Made by a program: the position numbers and the translations under genes
NCBI GenBank assembly: GCA_938092135.1
Contig: CALLJL010000008.1
Coordinates: 320,361-384,360, forward strand
Length of the DNA: 64,000 nt
Direction of reading: 5' to 3'
From: an uncultured bacterium
Lineage (GTDB): Bacteria > Acidobacteriota > Aminicenantia > Aminicenantales > CALLJL01
Notes under the pieces: generated by a model
What the model saw: the letters and a program-made list of their open reading frames with translations, nothing else
The model's database searches: none
Told to the model about the DNA's origin: nothing
In this document: piece after piece, positions 10,012 to 20,819 of the stretch
How the letters are laid out: each line of letters begins with the position of its first letter
Numbering within the stretch: the stretch's first letter is position 1

Positions 10012-10662
10012 TCAGAGTTTGAGTAATTTTTCCAGCTTGTCCTCTTCGCCCATCACCACAAGAATATCACTATCTTTGATGACGAAATCGGCAGGGGGAA
10101 TATAGATTGTTCTTTCGGGTACAAGTTCTCTTATGGCAATCACCTGAATTCCATATCTATTTCTTAAATCAAGCTGCCTTAAGGTCTGGCCAATAAATTT
10201 TTCCGGAGGCGCAATTTCCTGAATGCTAACATTAGAGCCAAGAGGCAAACATTCGAGGATATTGGGACTGGTCAACTTAAGAGCCGTTCTAATAGCCATA
10301 TCTTTTTCAGGGTAAATCACTTCGCTGGCCCCAACGGCTTCAAGAATCTTCGCATGGTCCTCATTGAGGGCTTTAGCAACAATTCTTTTAACCCCAAGCT
10401 CGTGAAGATAAAGAACTGTGAGGATTGAGGCCTCCATTTCTGGTCCTAGACTTACAATAACTACATCCATATCTTGGATACCTAGAGCTTCAAGATTTTC
10501 TTTATCGGCTGAATTCATGTGGACAGCATGGGAGGTATAGTCCTTGGCCGCCTCAACCTTATTTTTATCCCGGTCAACGGCCAAGACCTCATGACCACGC
10601 TCATAGAGAGTTTTGGCTACGTTTGAGCCAAAACTGCCGAGGCCAATAACCGCAAATTTCAT
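10012..10662 (-). CDS. potassium uptake regulatory protein TrkA/KtrA (RCK_N + RCK_C)
   Basis: IGLGSFGSNVAKTLYERGHEVLAVD NAD-binding fold plus C-terminal TrkA_C; adjacent to TrkH/KtrB. Confidence 0.9.
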   Translation of the reverse strand: MKFAVIGLGSFGSNVAKTLYERGHEVLAVDRDKNKVEAAKDYTSHAVHMNSADKENLEALGIQDMDVVIVSLGPEMEASILTVLYLHELGVKRIVAKALNEDHAKILEAVGASEVIYPEKDMAIRTALKLTSPNILECLPLGSNVSIQEIAPPEKFIGQTLRQLDLRNRYGIQVIAIRELVPERTIYIPPADFVIKDSDILVVMGEEDKLEKLLKL

Positions 10663-10688
10663 TTTGTTTAAATCCTTTTAAATAGATT

Positions 10689-12032
10689 TTAGCCAATCAT
10701 GACTGATTCCTCAACATATTCAAATTGACCTACTGGTTTAGTTCGACTCAAGATGGCTAGAATGGTTAAAGGCCCAATCCGACCAACGTACATGGTCAAA
10801 ATGATAATTATCTTACTAAGAGTTGTGAGCTCAGAAGTTATTCCAAGCGAAAGACCCACTGTCCCAAAGGCCGAAAAAACCTCAAAGAAAACTTCTTTCA
10901 TCTGGGCTTCGGGCTGGATTAAAAAGATGAGGAAGGAAGCCAGGGCAATCCAGGCGAGAGCGAGAAAGAAAAGGGAAAAGGAACGCATTAAACACTCATC
11001 AGGAAGAGTCCGATAAAAGAGGTTAACCCTTTCCCTGGCCATTAATTTTGATCGAAGGAATGCCCCGATCACTCCCAAAGTCGCTGTTTTAATTCCCCCA
11101 CCAGTTGATCCAGGCGAAGCTCCGACAAACATTAAGCAGATGAGAAGAAAAATTGAGCCAATCTGCAAACCCGCAAGATTAATGGTATTGAAACCGGCTG
11201 TCCGCGGCGTAACCGCTTGAAAAAGAGAAGCTAAAATCTTTTCTTTCCAGCTGAGAGAATTAAATGCATGGGTTCTTTCTAAAAGAAATAAAATAAGAAA
11301 AGCAAACCCAATTAGAACAGCTGTAACAGAAAGGACTATTTGACTATGGAGACTGAAACGAAACTTCCTTTTATTTCTGGCTAGAACAAAAAAGTAAAAA
11401 CATTCCTGAACAACCAAAAAACCAAGGCCGCCGAGAATAATAAGAAAGATAATCGTCAAATTGATAAGAACATCTCCGGTGTAACTTTGAAGGCTGTTGC
11501 TAAATGTGGAAAAACCGGCATTGCAAAAAGCTGAAATTGCATGGAAAAGGGAAGGGAAGATTGCCTCAGACCAGCCCAATTTCGGCCCGAAGCAAAGATA
11601 AAGCAGAGCCGCTCCAGTCAGCTCAATAATTACTGTCATTAAAAAAATATTCCTGATCACTTCCCGAAAATCCTTGGAGGCAGAAGGCATAAAGGTTTGT
11701 TGAACTACAATCCTATCTTTAATAGAAATTCGTCGCCCAGCAGCCAGTAAAATCAGAGTCGAAAAAGTCATTATGCCCAGCCCCCCAAGCTGGATTAGGA
11801 TAAGAATGAAGGTCTGACCAAAACGGGTAAAATAGGTAGCGGTATCGACCACAATTAATCCTGTAACACAAACTGATGAGGTGGCGGTAAAAAGAGCATC
11901 AATAAAAGGAATTCTCCCCGAGACTGTGCAAACGGGTAAGAGAAGAACGACGGTTCCTAAGGCAATAGCAACCAGAAAACTCGCCGCTAAAACACTGGCA
12001 GGCTGAAATCTCTTATGATGAAAAATAATCAT
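10689..12032 (-). CDS. potassium uptake membrane subunit TrkH/KtrB family
   Basis: Repeated pore-loop motifs TATSSVCVTGL, AISAFCNAGFS, VTPRTAGFNT, FSAFGTVGLSLG, GASPGSTGGGIKT. Confidence 0.92.
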   Translation of the reverse strand: MIIFHHKRFQPASVLAASFLVAIALGTVVLLLPVCTVSGRIPFIDALFTATSSVCVTGLIVVDTATYFTRFGQTFILILIQLGGLGIMTFSTLILLAAGRRISIKDRIVVQQTFMPSASKDFREVIRNIFLMTVIIELTGAALLYLCFGPKLGWSEAIFPSLFHAISAFCNAGFSTFSNSLQSYTGDVLINLTIIFLIILGGLGFLVVQECFYFFVLARNKRKFRFSLHSQIVLSVTAVLIGFAFLILFLLERTHAFNSLSWKEKILASLFQAVTPRTAGFNTINLAGLQIGSIFLLICLMFVGASPGSTGGGIKTATLGVIGAFLRSKLMARERVNLFYRTLPDECLMRSFSLFFLALAWIALASFLIFLIQPEAQMKEVFFEVFSAFGTVGLSLGITSELTTLSKIIIILTMYVGRIGPLTILAILSRTKPVGQFEYVEESVMIG

Positions 12033-12155
12033 TTTCCGAATATTATTAATATCTAATTGCCAATTTAAACCTTTGTCAACCGAAATCAGCAGGAGACAGT
12101 TTAATTGACATCCAGAAGGAGGCTATGATACCTTGAAAAAGTAATTGGGTGAAGA

Positions 12156-12824
12156 ATGAGTTTGTTCAAACTAATTATTGAAGCCAATATAATTGTGCAG
12201 TTGGTTTTGATTATTCTCCTCCTTTTTTCTGTTTTCTCTTGGGCTATAATTATTTTCAAAAGAAATACCTTTCGCGCTGCCGCCAAACATACCGAACGTT
12301 TTCTTAATGCTTTCCGACGAAGCCGCAGCCTATCAGAAGTCAATGAAGCTGCCCGCCATTGTCGACTCAGTCCCCTAGCGTCTGTTTTTCAGGCCGGCTA
12401 TCGAGAGCTCGCATCTTTAGCCACCAGGCACAATCCCGAATCAGTCTCAGGCCAAAAACTTAATCTTGAAAATTTCCAACGGGCTCTGCTTCGGGCTTCC
12501 ACTGTTGAAATTTCTAAAATGGAAAAAATGATGAGCTTTCTGGCCACAACCGGAAGCGTCACTCCTTTTATTGGCCTCTTCGGCACAGTGATCGGAATCA
12601 TGGATGCCTTTCATAAAATTGGTATTGTTCGCTCCGCTAGCCTCGCCACTGTAGCTCCGGGCATAGCTGAAGCCTTAGTGGCGACTGCAGCTGGCCTCTT
12701 TGCGGCCATTCCAGCGGTTATCGCCTATAACCATTTCCTCCATAAAATTAAAGATACGATAACTGAAATAGAAGATTTTTCTCTGGAATTCATCAATATT
12801 GTGGAAAAACTCTATGGCTCTTAA
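12156..12824 (+). CDS. tolQ: TolQ/ExbB proton channel
   Basis: TTGSVTPFIGLFGTVIGIMDAF and APGIAEALVATAAGLFAAIPAVIAYN. Confidence 0.9.
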   Translation: MSLFKLIIEANIIVQLVLIILLLFSVFSWAIIIFKRNTFRAAAKHTERFLNAFRRSRSLSEVNEAARHCRLSPLASVFQAGYRELASLATRHNPESVSGQKLNLENFQRALLRASTVEISKMEKMMSFLATTGSVTPFIGLFGTVIGIMDAFHKIGIVRSASLATVAPGIAEALVATAAGLFAAIPAVIAYNHFLHKIKDTITEIEDFSLEFINIVEKLYGS

Positions 12825-13254
12825 AATTCAGCTTTCAGGTAATTTCCGATCGCGCTTGGGTACAAGCCTTTCTGAAATCAATGTTACTCCTCTCGTTGAT
12901 GTTATGCTTGTTCTGCTTATCATCTTTATGGTCACGGCTCCGATGATGCAATCGGGAATTGGCGTTAACCTCCCCCAGGCAGAAACAGCCTCGGCTCCAG
13001 CCGAATCAGGTTTAATTCTAACTATAACTAAGGATAAACTCATTTACCTAGGCGACACAGTTATTAACATCAATCTTCTCGAAGCCAAACTCCAGGAATT
13101 CTTTTATGGCCGAGATAAAAAAATTGTTTTCATTAAAGCCGATCAGGAAATTGCCTATGGATTCTTCATTGAAGCCCTTGATATAATAAAAAAAGCCGGG
13201 ATTGAAACTGTTGGCTTGATTACCGAACCTATAGAAACGCCCAGAAAAAGATAG
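12814..13254 (+). CDS. tolR: TolR/ExbD biopolymer transport protein (ORF track start 12799 is a GTG; ATG at 12814)
   Basis: INVTPLVDVMLVLLIIFMVTAPMMQSGIGVNLP. Confidence 0.9.
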   Translation: MALKIQLSGNFRSRLGTSLSEINVTPLVDVMLVLLIIFMVTAPMMQSGIGVNLPQAETASAPAESGLILTITKDKLIYLGDTVININLLEAKLQEFFYGRDKKIVFIKADQEIAYGFFIEALDIIKKAGIETVGLITEPIETPRKR

Positions 13255-13270
13255 CTTTAATTAAAAAAGA

Positions 13271-14047
13271 ATGAAAAATAACCGCGAATTTAAATGGGCT
13301 GTTATAATTTCTGTTATTCTTCATGGGATTGTTCTCGTTTTGCTAATTACTTCGCCTTCTTTGCCCCGACCGACGAGAAAAGGCATGATTTACTACTTAC
13401 CCCTGAATCTTGTAGGCCCACCTGGAGGCGGAGGTGGTGGCGGCGGGGGTGCTCCTGGAGCTAAAGCTTCCTCGCCCAGTCGTCCTTCCCTCAGGGATTT
13501 GACCGCCGTTCAGAAAAAAACTGCGGAAACTCCTTCTTCTTCCCTTCGCTACCCCGTGGATAAAAAACCTGCCAGCAAAAAAACAACGGAAAAGAAAACC
13601 GTTATTTCCAAACCTCAGGCCGAAAGCGAAATTACCAAACAAGAGACAGAAGGATCTGGATTAGGACCAGCTGGGATGGGTCTTCGAATCGGAGTTGGAC
13701 CAGGTCCATTAGGCCCAGGAACAGGTGGCTGGGGAAGTGGCCACTTTGACTTTTCGACTTTCCCCTTCATCTATTACCTTCAAATTATTCAAGACAAAAT
13801 CTCTAACAACTGGTTTACCTCCCTTATTGATCCTGGAGCCTCAGGTCAGTTCCAATGTATGATTTTTTTCAAAATTCTCCGGGACGGCCGAATTACAGAT
13901 TTACAAATTGAAATCTCCAGTGGCTCTCGCTCTTTTGATTTGTCAGCCCTGAGGGCTGTCCAAAACGCCTCTCCTTTTCCCCCTTTACCTAGGGAATTTG
14001 AAGGTGAATACTTAGGAGTTCATTTAATTTTCGAACATTTCAAATGA
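13271..14047 (+). CDS. TolA/TonB-like energy transducer with poly-Gly linker
   Basis: Single N-terminal TM, Gly/Pro/Lys-rich linker, C-terminal TonB-like domain; position in tol operon. Confidence 0.75.
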   Translation: MKNNREFKWAVIISVILHGIVLVLLITSPSLPRPTRKGMIYYLPLNLVGPPGGGGGGGGGAPGAKASSPSRPSLRDLTAVQKKTAETPSSSLRYPVDKKPASKKTTEKKTVISKPQAESEITKQETEGSGLGPAGMGLRIGVGPGPLGPGTGGWGSGHFDFSTFPFIYYLQIIQDKISNNWFTSLIDPGASGQFQCMIFFKILRDGRITDLQIEISSGSRSFDLSALRAVQNASPFPPLPREFEGEYLGVHLIFEHFK

Positions 14048-15339
14048 AAAATAAGATTTTAATTACAGCTCTTTTGATTGGTTTTATTTCGTTCGCCGTA
14101 GGTCTTTTTTCCCAGCAGGAGGTAGTATTAAAAATAACGGAGGGTATTCCGGCCATTTCTTTGGCTCTTCCCAAATTTATTGTTAACTCCGCCAGTGGTG
14201 AAGCCCTTCGAGCCTCTGAAGAGATTTACCAAGTCCTATCTGATGATCTTAAATACAGCCGAGTTTTTCAGCTTCTACCCCAGAGCTATTATAATTATAT
14301 TCGGCCTCTCGATCCTAAAAATATCTTTTTCAAGGACTGGGAATCAATTCAAGCTCGGGTTCTCGTAGTCGGAGAAATCAGCGGAGGCGATGACAATATA
14401 ACCTTTGAGGCCAAGCTCTATGATGTGCGAAGTGCCAAATTCATTATTGGCCGAAAATATCAGGGAAATCAGCTAGCCTGGCGAGAAATGGCCCATCGCT
14501 TTGCCAATGAGATTATGAAGGCCTTTGGCGAAAAACCTATCTTTACTTCTAAAATAGTTTTTGTTTCCGACCGAGATGGCAACGATGAACTTTATTTAAT
14601 GGATTATGATGGGGCCAATCAAACCCGCCTAACCTTTAACAAGTACCGAGATTATATGCCGGCCATTTCTCCTGACGGTAAAAGAATCGCTTTTACCTCT
14701 TATAGAGAAACAATCGCCGGACTTTATCTTATGGATCTCGAAAAAAAGAAAATAATTCCTATATCTAATAGGGGAACTAATTTTGCCGCTTCTTTTTCTC
14801 CTGATGGCAAAAAAATAGCCTTTTGCTCCACTATGGATGGTAACTCAGAAATTTATGTGGCCACCCTCGATTCTGACGGTATTCAAAATATTAAAAGATT
14901 AACGTTTAATGAAGCCATAGATACCGCCCCCTGTTTTTCTCCCACAGGAAGGGAAATTGCCTTTGTTTCCGATCGAGGTGGCACTCCCCAAATTTACATT
15001 ATGGATGCTGAAGGTTCTAATGTCCGTCGTGTTAGCTTCGGTGGTACCTATCATGATGCCCCAGCCTGGTCACCCGATGGCGAAAGAATTGTTTATGTTT
15101 CGAGACTCGATAATATTTTTGACCTCTATGTACTTAATCTTCGAACTAACCAGATTATAAAATTGACGGAAAGCAACGCCCGGAATGAATCACCCTGCTG
15201 GTCGCCCGATGGCCGTCACATTGTCTTTTCTTCCAATTTAAGCGGACAAATTCAGATTTATAGCATTGATTATGATGGCGCTAATCTGAGACGGCTTACC
15301 TCTCAAGGTAATAACAAGCTTCCTGATTGGTCGAATTGA
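14044..15339 (+). CDS. tolB: Tol-Pal system beta-propeller TolB
   Basis: Repeated PD40 motifs ([36 protein letters not shown]). Confidence 0.92.
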   Translation: MKNKILITALLIGFISFAVGLFSQQEVVLKITEGIPAISLALPKFIVNSASGEALRASEEIYQVLSDDLKYSRVFQLLPQSYYNYIRPLDPKNIFFKDWESIQARVLVVGEISGGDDNITFEAKLYDVRSAKFIIGRKYQGNQLAWREMAHRFANEIMKAFGEKPIFTSKIVFVSDRDGNDELYLMDYDGANQTRLTFNKYRDYMPAISPDGKRIAFTSYRETIAGLYLMDLEKKKIIPISNRGTNFAASFSPDGKKIAFCSTMDGNSEIYVATLDSDGIQNIKRLTFNEAIDTAPCFSPTGREIAFVSDRGGTPQIYIMDAEGSNVRRVSFGGTYHDAPAWSPDGERIVYVSRLDNIFDLYVLNLRTNQIIKLTESNARNESPCWSPDGRHIVFSSNLSGQIQIYSIDYDGANLRRLTSQGNNKLPDWSN

Positions 15340-15370
15340 ATTAAATTTTAAAAAGGATGTTGTTTATTGA

Positions 15371-15400
15371 TTGACAGCCTTCGTTAGCTTCCTTTAGAAT
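15371..15400 (+). promoter_or_regulatory. sigma70-type promoter for pal
   Basis: TTGACA (15371-15376) - 18 nt - TAGAAT (15395-15400); Shine-Dalgarno AAGGAGG just before ATG 15467. Confidence 0.65.
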
Positions 15401-15466
15401 TAAAGAGAAAAGAATAAATTCTGAGAGATTGGCTATAAAAATTCGTTAAATAAAGAAGGAGGTTTG

Positions 15467-16021
15467 ATGAAGAAAGGATTGGAACTTATTTTGATCTTTT
15501 TAGTCGGAGTGGCTTTATTTTCTTCTTGCAAGCCCAAGGTTAAACAGGCGCCAGCGCCGCCTCCACCTCAAGTTCAAGAACAACCCAAGGTAGAAAAAGT
15601 TGAGACCCCTAAAGAACCCGTAAAACCAGCCTTAACGGAAGAAGAAATCTTTATGGCTCAATCCCTTGAAGAAGCCAACAAAGCCGGCTATCTCAAAATG
15701 ATTCATTTCGATTTCGACAAATACAACATTCGCGATGATATGAAACCTATTCTAGCCCAAAATGCAGCCTGGTTAAAAAAATTTCCCTCAGTCAAAATCC
15801 TCATTGAAGGCCACTGCGATGAAAGAGGAACAGAAGAATATAACCTGGCTTTGGGTGAAAGAAGGGCGAAATCAACTTTTGATTACCTTGTTTCTTTGGG
15901 TATTTCTCCGGACAGGATGAAAATAATTTCCTATGGCAAAAGCCAGCCGCTTGACCCTGGCCACAATGAAGAAGCCTGGGCTAAGAATAGGCGGGCTCAA
16001 TTTACAATTATTGAAAAATAA
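15467..16021 (+). CDS. pal: peptidoglycan-associated lipoprotein, OmpA domain
   Basis: Lipobox-like [40 protein letters not shown]. Confidence 0.92.
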   Translation: MKKGLELILIFLVGVALFSSCKPKVKQAPAPPPPQVQEQPKVEKVETPKEPVKPALTEEEIFMAQSLEEANKAGYLKMIHFDFDKYNIRDDMKPILAQNAAWLKKFPSVKILIEGHCDERGTEEYNLALGERRAKSTFDYLVSLGISPDRMKIISYGKSQPLDPGHNEEAWAKNRRAQFTIIEK

Positions 16022-16055
16022 ACGCTAAAATCTTTATCAGAATAAAAAGAGGTAA

Positions 16056-16928
16056 ATGAATTTGCTCAAAAGAGGGTTTATCCCCATTCCTATTATCATA
16101 GCCGCTTCTCTTTGTTTACTCTCGCCCTTATTGCCAGCTGATCAGACGCAGAAAATTTATGAGCTCCTCTATGAGGATGTTCAAATTTTAAAAAAGCAGC
16201 TTCTTTCTCTTCAGGAAAAAATGCAGAATTTGACTACGGAACTTCAACTTCTAAAAACCCAGCTTCAAGACATTCAATCGACCCTAAGGACATGGCAAAA
16301 GGAGATGGCCGAAACTAAAACCAGCCTTAAAGATATTCCAGTTCAGTACCAAATATTAAATGATCGCCTCGATCAGTTAAGCCTGCGCCTTGATCGGATT
16401 GCCGAAGATTTGGTGGCTTTAAAGCCCGGTCTTCCACCCTCTCAACCTTTATCTGAAGCCAAGCCGATCGTCCCGACAGTTGAAAGCAAGAAGACTCTTC
16501 AGGAAGAAAAGACAGTGAAGGAAGGACCTCCAGCTGCGCCCGTCGGTCCTTCCCCTCAGGAACTTTATAACAGCGCTTACAGTGATTATCTTAAAGGAAA
16601 TTATGATTTAGCCATTGAAGGCTTTAGACTTTACCTGGAACAATTCGGCGATAGTCCTTTAGCTGATAATGCTCTTTACTGGATTGGTGAATGCTATTTT
16701 AGTCAGAAAAACTTTGAAGCCGCGATATCTACTTTCAACGAGGTCATTTTATTTTATCCGAAGGGCGATCGAGTCCCAGCGGCCTATTTAAAAAAAGCGC
16801 TTAGCTATCTCGAATTGGGGCAGAAGGAAGAAGCCTTAGCTGTTCTAAAACTTCTTGTCAGCAAGTTTCCCCTTGACGAAGAAGCTAAAATTGCTCAGCA
16901 AAAAATAAAAGAAATTATTGAAAAATGA
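16056..16928 (+). CDS. cpoB: Tol-Pal associated coiled-coil/TPR protein CpoB (YbgF)
   Basis: N-terminal coiled coil, C-terminal TPRs (ELYNSAYSDYLKGNYDLAIEGFRLYLEQF); follows pal. Confidence 0.85.
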   Translation: MNLLKRGFIPIPIIIAASLCLLSPLLPADQTQKIYELLYEDVQILKKQLLSLQEKMQNLTTELQLLKTQLQDIQSTLRTWQKEMAETKTSLKDIPVQYQILNDRLDQLSLRLDRIAEDLVALKPGLPPSQPLSEAKPIVPTVESKKTLQEEKTVKEGPPAAPVGPSPQELYNSAYSDYLKGNYDLAIEGFRLYLEQFGDSPLADNALYWIGECYFSQKNFEAAISTFNEVILFYPKGDRVPAAYLKKALSYLELGQKEEALAVLKLLVSKFPLDEEAKIAQQKIKEIIEK

Positions 16929-17419
16929 GAGACGTGAATAGTTTAAATCGGGTCATTCTTGTCGGTCGACTCAGGGATAAACCTGTCCTTCGTTACCTCG
17001 CTAAGAGCGAAAGACCTGTGGCCCATTTTGATCTAGCCACCAATGAGCTCATCTATGATCCCAGCAAAAATGAAAGCCGCCGTCGCGCTGAGTGGCATCG
17101 GATCATAGCCTGGGGAAAGCTGGCCGAATTTTGCAGCAAATATCTCCATAAAGGCCGACAGATTCTAATTGAGGGTAAACTTAGAAGTCGCACCTGGGAA
17201 GGGCGAGATGGCGTAAAAAGAAGGACAACGGAAATAGAAGCTCGGACAATTATTCTTCTCGGAAAAAGAGAAGAAGAAGTAGAGGCAGCGGAAATAGCTG
17301 AGCCTGAGGCCCTTTCTTATTATGATTACGGAACCGCGGAATTTCCTGACCAGGAACTTCCAGAAGGAGAAACTGATTTTCCCCCTGAGACTGAATCTGA
17401 TGAGGAAATTCCTTTTTAA
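16925..17419 (+). CDS. ssb: single-stranded DNA-binding protein
   Basis: NRVILVGRLRDKPVLRYL, EWHRIIAWGKLAEFCSKYLHKGRQILIEGKLR; acidic tail ending EEIPF. Confidence 0.92.
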   Translation: MRDVNSLNRVILVGRLRDKPVLRYLAKSERPVAHFDLATNELIYDPSKNESRRRAEWHRIIAWGKLAEFCSKYLHKGRQILIEGKLRSRTWEGRDGVKRRTTEIEARTIILLGKREEEVEAAEIAEPEALSYYDYGTAEFPDQELPEGETDFPPETESDEEIPF

Positions 17420-17425
17420 ATCTCC

Positions 17426-19195
17426 TTAGGTTATTTGAGTAGTTAAAAAGGCCTGGGGATGGCGGGAAAGAATTTTTTCGATAAAATATTCTTCTATATC
17501 CTGAGAAGTTCTTAAATTTAAAATTCCCTTACAGGCTTCTTCGACCGTTTTGAGCTCGACTGAACGAAGGGTTTTTTTGATCCGGGGGATGAAGATAGGA
17601 TTCATGCTAAAAATTCTCAATCCTAAGCCAAGGAGAATCAGAGCGGAAAGAGGTTCGGCGGCCATTTCCCCACAGACAGCAACTTCTTTACCCGCTTCAT
17701 TAGATTTCTCGATCACATGCTTCAGGAGCCTAATAACTGAAGGGTGCAACGGCTTATAAAGATAAGAAACATATTCATTGGAGCGATCGACAGCCAGAAA
17801 ATATTGAATAAGATCATTGGTCCCTATGCTAATAAAATCAACTTCTCTTACTAAAAATTCAATCATAGCTGCGGCTGCCGGGACTTCAATCATTACCCCA
17901 ATGGGAATATTCTCATCAAAGCGAACTTTTCGGCGACGTAATTCAATTTTTACCTCACTCAGTAATTCTTTAATCATTAAAATTTCCTCAAGTTCAGTAA
18001 TCATGGGAAAAAGAAGCCGAACATTACCCTGACTGCTGGCCCTCAGAATGGCTCTAAGCTGAAGTTTAAAGAGGTCTTGATTTTTAAGAGAAAAGCGAAT
18101 GGCCCTCAAGCCTAAGGCTGGATTGCGTTCAGCTTCAAGATTAAATTGAGAATAGGATTTTTCACCACCAATATCCAAAGTTCTAATATAGGCGGGCCGG
18201 GGATAACATTTTCGGGCCAATTTAGAATAAATTTCAAAATGCTCCTCTTCCGAGGGAAGAGTTTTGCTCTGAAGATAGATATATTCCGTGCGGAAAAGGC
18301 CAACCCCTTCAGCTCCAAGGCTTAAGGCTGCGGGCACTTCCTCCGGCAATTCAATATTGGCTAGGGGGGTAAACACGACTCCATCGAGCGTTACTGAAGG
18401 AAGCCGGGCTATTTTCCTCAGTTCCAGCCGGTATTTATCATATTTTTCCTTTTTGCTCTGAAATTCTTTTTTGATAGCCAGAGGGGGATTGATAAGAACC
18501 TCTCCATCAGTCCCATCAACAATAATAAAATCTCCATTCTTAGCATAAGCAGTTATATTATGTAGACCCACAACGGCTGGAATATCAAGGGAACGGGCCA
18601 AAATGGCTGTGTGGGAAGTCGGTCCACCCATATCAAGGGCAACCCCGATTATATTTCCACGACCAAAGCGGCTAGCCGCTTCAGAAGGTAGAAGATCATG
18701 GGCCACAAGAATAACTTTTCGGTCACCTAGCTGCTCTTTTCGCTTACTTCTTTCTGGCTTGAGATTGCGCTGAATCCTAATTAAAACATCAAAAATGTCA
18801 GCACGTCGCTGACGGAAATATTCATCATTGATACTTTCGAAGGTTTCTCTATATTTTCTATTTACTTCCTCAAGAGCCCATTCAGCTGTGACCTTTTCCT
18901 GGCGAATCACTCTTTCCAGAGTGGCAAAGAGAGATTTGTCTCTCAGAATAAGAAGGTGAGCATCAAGAAGAATGGCCTGCTCCTCACCAGCAATCTTTTT
19001 AATTTTTTCCTTAATTTCGAGCAACTCTCGTTCAGTTTTTTCAATCGATGACTTAAGCCTTTCAATTTCCTTTTCAACCTGAGAAGCAGGGATATTTTCC
19101 CGACGAACGGCGAGGCCCGCAGTTTCAGTTACAAAAATTTCACCCATAGCGATGCCGGGCGAAACTCCAATTCCTCGTAAACGAATAAAATCCAT
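17426..19195 (-). CDS. ptsI: phosphoenolpyruvate-protein phosphotransferase (PTS enzyme I)
   Basis: GGPTSHTAILARSLDIPAVVG, GLFRTEYIYL, FISIGTNDLIQYFLAVDR. Confidence 0.95.
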   Translation of the reverse strand: MDFIRLRGIGVSPGIAMGEIFVTETAGLAVRRENIPASQVEKEIERLKSSIEKTERELLEIKEKIKKIAGEEQAILLDAHLLILRDKSLFATLERVIRQEKVTAEWALEEVNRKYRETFESINDEYFRQRRADIFDVLIRIQRNLKPERSKRKEQLGDRKVILVAHDLLPSEAASRFGRGNIIGVALDMGGPTSHTAILARSLDIPAVVGLHNITAYAKNGDFIIVDGTDGEVLINPPLAIKKEFQSKKEKYDKYRLELRKIARLPSVTLDGVVFTPLANIELPEEVPAALSLGAEGVGLFRTEYIYLQSKTLPSEEEHFEIYSKLARKCYPRPAYIRTLDIGGEKSYSQFNLEAERNPALGLRAIRFSLKNQDLFKLQLRAILRASSQGNVRLLFPMITELEEILMIKELLSEVKIELRRRKVRFDENIPIGVMIEVPAAAAMIEFLVREVDFISIGTNDLIQYFLAVDRSNEYVSYLYKPLHPSVIRLLKHVIEKSNEAGKEVAVCGEMAAEPLSALILLGLGLRIFSMNPIFIPRIKKTLRSVELKTVEEACKGILNLRTSQDIEEYFIEKILSRHPQAFLTTQIT

Positions 19196-19201
19196 CCTTA
19201 A

Positions 19202-19471
19202 CTATTCATTTTCATCAAATTTGTTATTGATCAAATTGACTAATGCCCTAAGGGCTTCCCGCTCATCTTCACCGGAAACCCGGATAATAATTTTTGTTCC
19301 CTGACTGGCTGCCAGAGTCAAAAGACCAAGTATACTTTTGCCATCGATTTCCATAGCATCTTTAATAATTTTGACACTCGAACTGAACCTATTGGCTAAA
19401 TTAACAAGTTTAACCGCCGCCCGGGCATGAAGCCCAAGCTTATTTTTTATAACTACCTCCTTCTCGACCAT
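19202..19471 (-). CDS. ptsH: HPr family phosphocarrier
   Basis: GLHARAAVKLV (His15 site) and GKSILGLLTLAA (Ser46 site). Confidence 0.93.
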   Translation of the reverse strand: MVEKEVVIKNKLGLHARAAVKLVNLANRFSSSVKIIKDAMEIDGKSILGLLTLAASQGTKIIIRVSGEDEREALRALVNLINNKFDENE

Positions 19472-19479
19472 TTTTAAAC

Positions 19480-19884
19480 CTATTTTTTTGTTTTGAGTAA
19501 GGCACTGGCTAAATGAATATTTCTTTTTCCCTGTTCAACTACTTTTCTGGCTACCTCTTTTAAACTTTTGGACCTTTGGAGAGAAACAAACTTAATCAAC
19601 ATAGGCAAATTGACACCGGTGATAATTTCTACTTCATTACTGCGGAGAAAGCTAAAACTTAAATTGGATGGAGTACCGCCGAACATGTCGGTAAAAATTA
19701 TGACTCCATTTTTTTGGTCAACCCGTTTCAGAGACTGGTTAATTTTCTTTTTTGATTCCTCAACATCGTCATACCAGCCAATAGAGATTGCCTCAATATT
19801 AGGTGCCTCTCCCAGAATCATAGTTAATACATTCAAAAGTTCCTCAGCCAATTTTCCGTGGGAAACAATTATTCCGCCAATCAT
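19480..19884 (-). CDS. PTS EIIA component, mannose/fructose/sorbose (EIIA-Man) type
   Basis: IIVSHGKLAEELLN, IIFTDMFGGTPSNLS. Confidence 0.88.
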   Translation of the reverse strand: MIGGIIVSHGKLAEELLNVLTMILGEAPNIEAISIGWYDDVEESKKKINQSLKRVDQKNGVIIFTDMFGGTPSNLSFSFLRSNEVEIITGVNLPMLIKFVSLQRSKSLKEVARKVVEQGKRNIHLASALLKTKK

Positions 19885-19934
19885 ATTTTTCTTTCCAATG
19901 TTTCCAATGAAAATCTCTGATTCACTTCCTTAAT

Positions 19935-20819
19935 TCACCGCCTCAGGTCGCGGTGAATAATTTTTATATCATAATTTCGCTTTTTCAGAAAATTCCTGAG
20001 CTCTTCGCCAATAACCACCGAGCGATGTTTACCACCGGTACAGCCTATGCCAATTGTCAGATAACTCTTGCCTTCCTGAATAAACTTCGGCAAAAGAAAA
20101 AGAATAAACCTGCTCATTTCTTCGAAAAAATCCTGAGTTTCCGGAGAATTAAGAACATATTTTTTGACCTCCGGGCTCTTACCCGTTTTGTTCCGAAAGC
20201 GGTCAATGTAAAAAGGATTGGCTAAAAAGCGGGTGTCGAAAATCAGATCAGCTTCCAGGGGAAGGCCATATTTATAGCCAAAGGTAATGATGGTTATTTG
20301 AATTTTTTTTCTTGGCCGTGGCCAAAGCTTTTTCAATAAAAGGTCCCGAAGCTGATTAATCGTCATTCCGGAAGTATCAATAACATCATCAGCCATGGCT
20401 TTAATAGTCTCCAACCTTTTCCTCTCTAGGCGAATAGCCTCGAGAACTGATTTGCGGGGGAAAAGAGGGTGGGGACGACGACTCTCACTGAATCTTTTGA
20501 CCAGAGTTTCATCGGAGGCATCAAGAAAAATTAATTTAACCGGAATTTTAGTTCTTATGTCCGTGAACACGCGTGGAAAATCATGAAGAAAACCAGGTTC
20601 TCTCATATCTACCACTAAGGCAACTTTTTCAATCTCAACCTCTCTCTTAACCCAGAGATCTATAAAATTAGGAATGAGTTTAGCGGGTAGATTATCAACA
20701 CAATAATAGCCAAGATCTTCGAGAAAATGGCTGACCACAGTCTTGCCTGAGCCTGAAAGGCCAGTGATGATCAAAAAACGATTATCTCCAGCTATGCCCT
20801 TTTTTTTTACTACTGTCAT
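19935..20819 (-). CDS. rapZ: RNase adapter RapZ (YvcJ family P-loop protein)
   Basis: ITGLSGSGKTVVSHFLEDLGYYCVDNLP; SFGYKYG-like TFGYKYGLP; GIGCTGGKHRSV. Confidence 0.93.
   Translation of the reverse strand: MTVVKKKGIAGDNRFLIITGLSGSGKTVVSHFLEDLGYYCVDNLPAKLIPNFIDLWVKREVEIEKVALVVDMREPGFLHDFPRVFTDIRTKIPVKLIFLDASDETLVKRFSESRRPHPLFPRKSVLEAIRLERKRLETIKAMADDVIDTSGMTINQLRDLLLKKLWPRPRKKIQITIITFGYKYGLPLEADLIFDTRFLANPFYIDRFRNKTGKSPEVKKYVLNSPETQDFFEEMSRFILFLLPKFIQEGKSYLTIGIGCTGGKHRSVVIGEELRNFLKKRNYDIKIIHRDLRR

Noticed and set aside
12105-12129. TTGACA...TATGAT before tolQ as a promoter
   Set aside because: Spacer is only 13 nt; an 18-nt spaced TACCTT is possible but weak.
19568-19933. 121-aa ORF on + strand over EIIA-Man
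   Set aside because: Antisense to a clear conserved gene; no recognisable motifs.
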